Assembly (NCBI GenBank): GCA_052387815.1 | Contig: JBQTIU010000014.1 | Location: forward strand, 1-24,190 | Origin: JBQTIU01 sp052387815 | GTDB taxonomy: Bacteria; Pseudomonadota; Alphaproteobacteria; CACIAM-22H2 | Length of the DNA: 24,190 bases | Direction of reading: 5' to 3' | Shown: piece after piece, positions 23,517-24,190 of the stretch | Layout: every line of letters starts with the position of its first letter | Numbering within the stretch: position 1 is the first letter of the stretch | The notes under the pieces: generated by a model | The model's database searches: none | Told to the model about the DNA's origin: nothing | The model's input: only the letters and a program-made list of their open reading frames with translations | Translations under genes and position numbers: made by a program

Positions 23517-23830
23517 ATGTTCAAGCCCAATCGTCGCCCGGCCCGGCCGGGCGAGGTTCCCCGCACGGACGATCTAGCCCCGCGCGGGATTTCGATTGCC
23601 AAGCTGGCCGCGGCGGTGGGGTAGCCGCAAGCATCTGAGAACATCGTCAACGGCAAGGTTCGCCGGGACGCCGATCTGGCGGCGCGGTTGGCCAAGGTTC
23701 TCGGGACTTCGGCTCGGTTCCGGATCGACCTTCAAGCCGACGCGGACGCCTGCGACGCCGCGCTCGCGGCGGGCCGCTGGAAGCCGGTGGCAGTGTTCCG
23801 CGCCACGGCGGCCGAAGTGACCCCTCGCCC
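23517..23830 (+). pseudogene. HigA-family antitoxin pseudogene (two small deletions and an in-frame stop)
   Basis: From ATG 23517 the frame reads MFKPNRRPARPGEV, then LAPRGISIAKLAAAVG, the N-terminus of HigA/VapI-type antitoxins, and meets TAG at 23622-23624. The expected SRKHL continues one frame over (23623-23637), and NIVNGKVRRDADLAARLAKV with GTSARFRIDLQADADA returns in the original frame from 23640. Relative to the usual ...GVSRKHLSNIVNGK, two bases are missing near 23622 and one near 23638, so the net loss is one codon but the stop remains. No toxin gene is seen in the 56 bases upstream. Confidence 0.8.
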
Positions 23831-24046
23831 CTTCCCCGACCCTGCAAATGCCCGCCTTTTGATTTTTAATCGACGGAAATCAACAATCGGCTGGCGAGCG
23901 CCTGGCGGCGTCTTACGAAGCTCGAACAGCAGGCGGAGATGAGGCGATGAACATGACGCATTCCTTTGCCCGGGTTTCGGCTTGAATATACGTTTCTGGG
24001 TCGCCGCGTGATACGATATCCTTCTCGCGTGTTTTGGAGCGACGCC

Positions 24047-24190
24047 ATGAAGCGCCTCTTGCTGGCCGCCGCCTTGTGGTTCGCGCTGGCAGCCCCGGCT
24101 TCGGCCGGGTTCGCCGAGGGGGCAGCGGCATATGCGCGCGGCGACTACGCGACGGCCTTGCGCGAGTTTCTGCCGCTGGCTCGGCAGGGC
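24047..24190 (+). CDS. Exported Sel1/TPR-like repeat protein, N-terminal part (runs off window)
   Basis: An ATG with GGAG eight bases upstream begins MKRLLLAAALWFALAAPASA, a clear signal peptide, followed by GFAEGAAAYARGDYATALRE and FLPLARQG at the window edge. The phrase AYxRGDYxTALREFxPLAxQG is the usual first repeat of exported Sel1-like repeat proteins of alphaproteobacteria, which serve as protein-interaction scaffolds. Only 48 codons are visible, so repeat number and domains cannot be judged. Confidence 0.8.
   Translation, partial: MKRLLLAAALWFALAAPASAGFAEGAAAYARGDYATALREFLPLARQG

Noticed and set aside
23881..23947. Short plus-strand frame reading EINNRLASAWRRLTKLEQQ before the last gene
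   Set aside because: It has no start codon after the preceding stop and no assignable family; it may be a gene fragment but the evidence is too thin.
1..24190. tRNA, rRNA and CRISPR arrays
   Set aside because: No cloverleaf-like gene, rRNA segment or regularly spaced repeat was noticed when reading; a covariance-model scan would be needed to exclude small RNAs.

Overview
The window is GC-rich and has the gene order and codon habits of an alphaproteobacterium. A Rhodospirillales-like organism fits best, because a cytochrome bc1 operon (Rieske, cytochrome b, cytochrome c1) lies divergent from trmL-hemF, and a DUF1285-Nudix-DUF6111-tRNA nucleotidyltransferase operon lies divergent from a MoxR-DUF58-BatA/DUF4159 operon. 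The taxonomic call is an inference from gene content and order only.

Layout. Positions 1-610 are accessory DNA. They hold the 3' end of an IS5-family element inserted into a frameshifted NYN-domain nuclease gene, whose 5' side carries a good promoter, a 12-codon leader peptide and a strong terminator. Positions 656-5861 hold a leftward operon (methylthioadenosine phosphorylase, then a fused class II aldolase/short-chain dehydrogenase, then a possible small ORF) and, divergent from it, a dienoyl-CoA reductase-type SDR followed by a zinc alcohol dehydrogenase. Positions 6190-7024 are a toxin-antitoxin island with an operator palindrome and a small possible relic. A polytopic membrane protein follows (7069-8184). 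Positions 8406-11037 encode the bc1 complex (leftward), 11180-12525 trmL-hemF (rightward), 12603-15076 the tRNA nucleotidyltransferase operon (leftward), and 15114-21908 the MoxR operon (rightward). From 21909 to the end the DNA is again accessory: two truncated divergent toxin-antitoxin modules, a small exported protein, a HigA-like pseudogene, and the start of an exported repeat-type protein that runs off the window.

How the genes work together. The bc1 genes form a standard respiratory complex III. The MoxR operon encodes an AAA+ ATPase plus three membrane or von Willebrand-type proteins, a conserved set thought to act in envelope or protein-complex maturation. The overlap of the MTA phosphorylase gene with an aldolase/dehydrogenase fusion suggests a salvage route for 5'-methylthioadenosine or 5'-deoxyadenosine that ends in dihydroxyacetone phosphate; this is the most interesting metabolic hypothesis here. 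The second notable item is the leader peptide/terminator arrangement ahead of the dead NYN gene, which looks like a translation-coupled attenuator. Toxin-antitoxin genes, alive or decayed, sit at several boundaries between the conserved operons.
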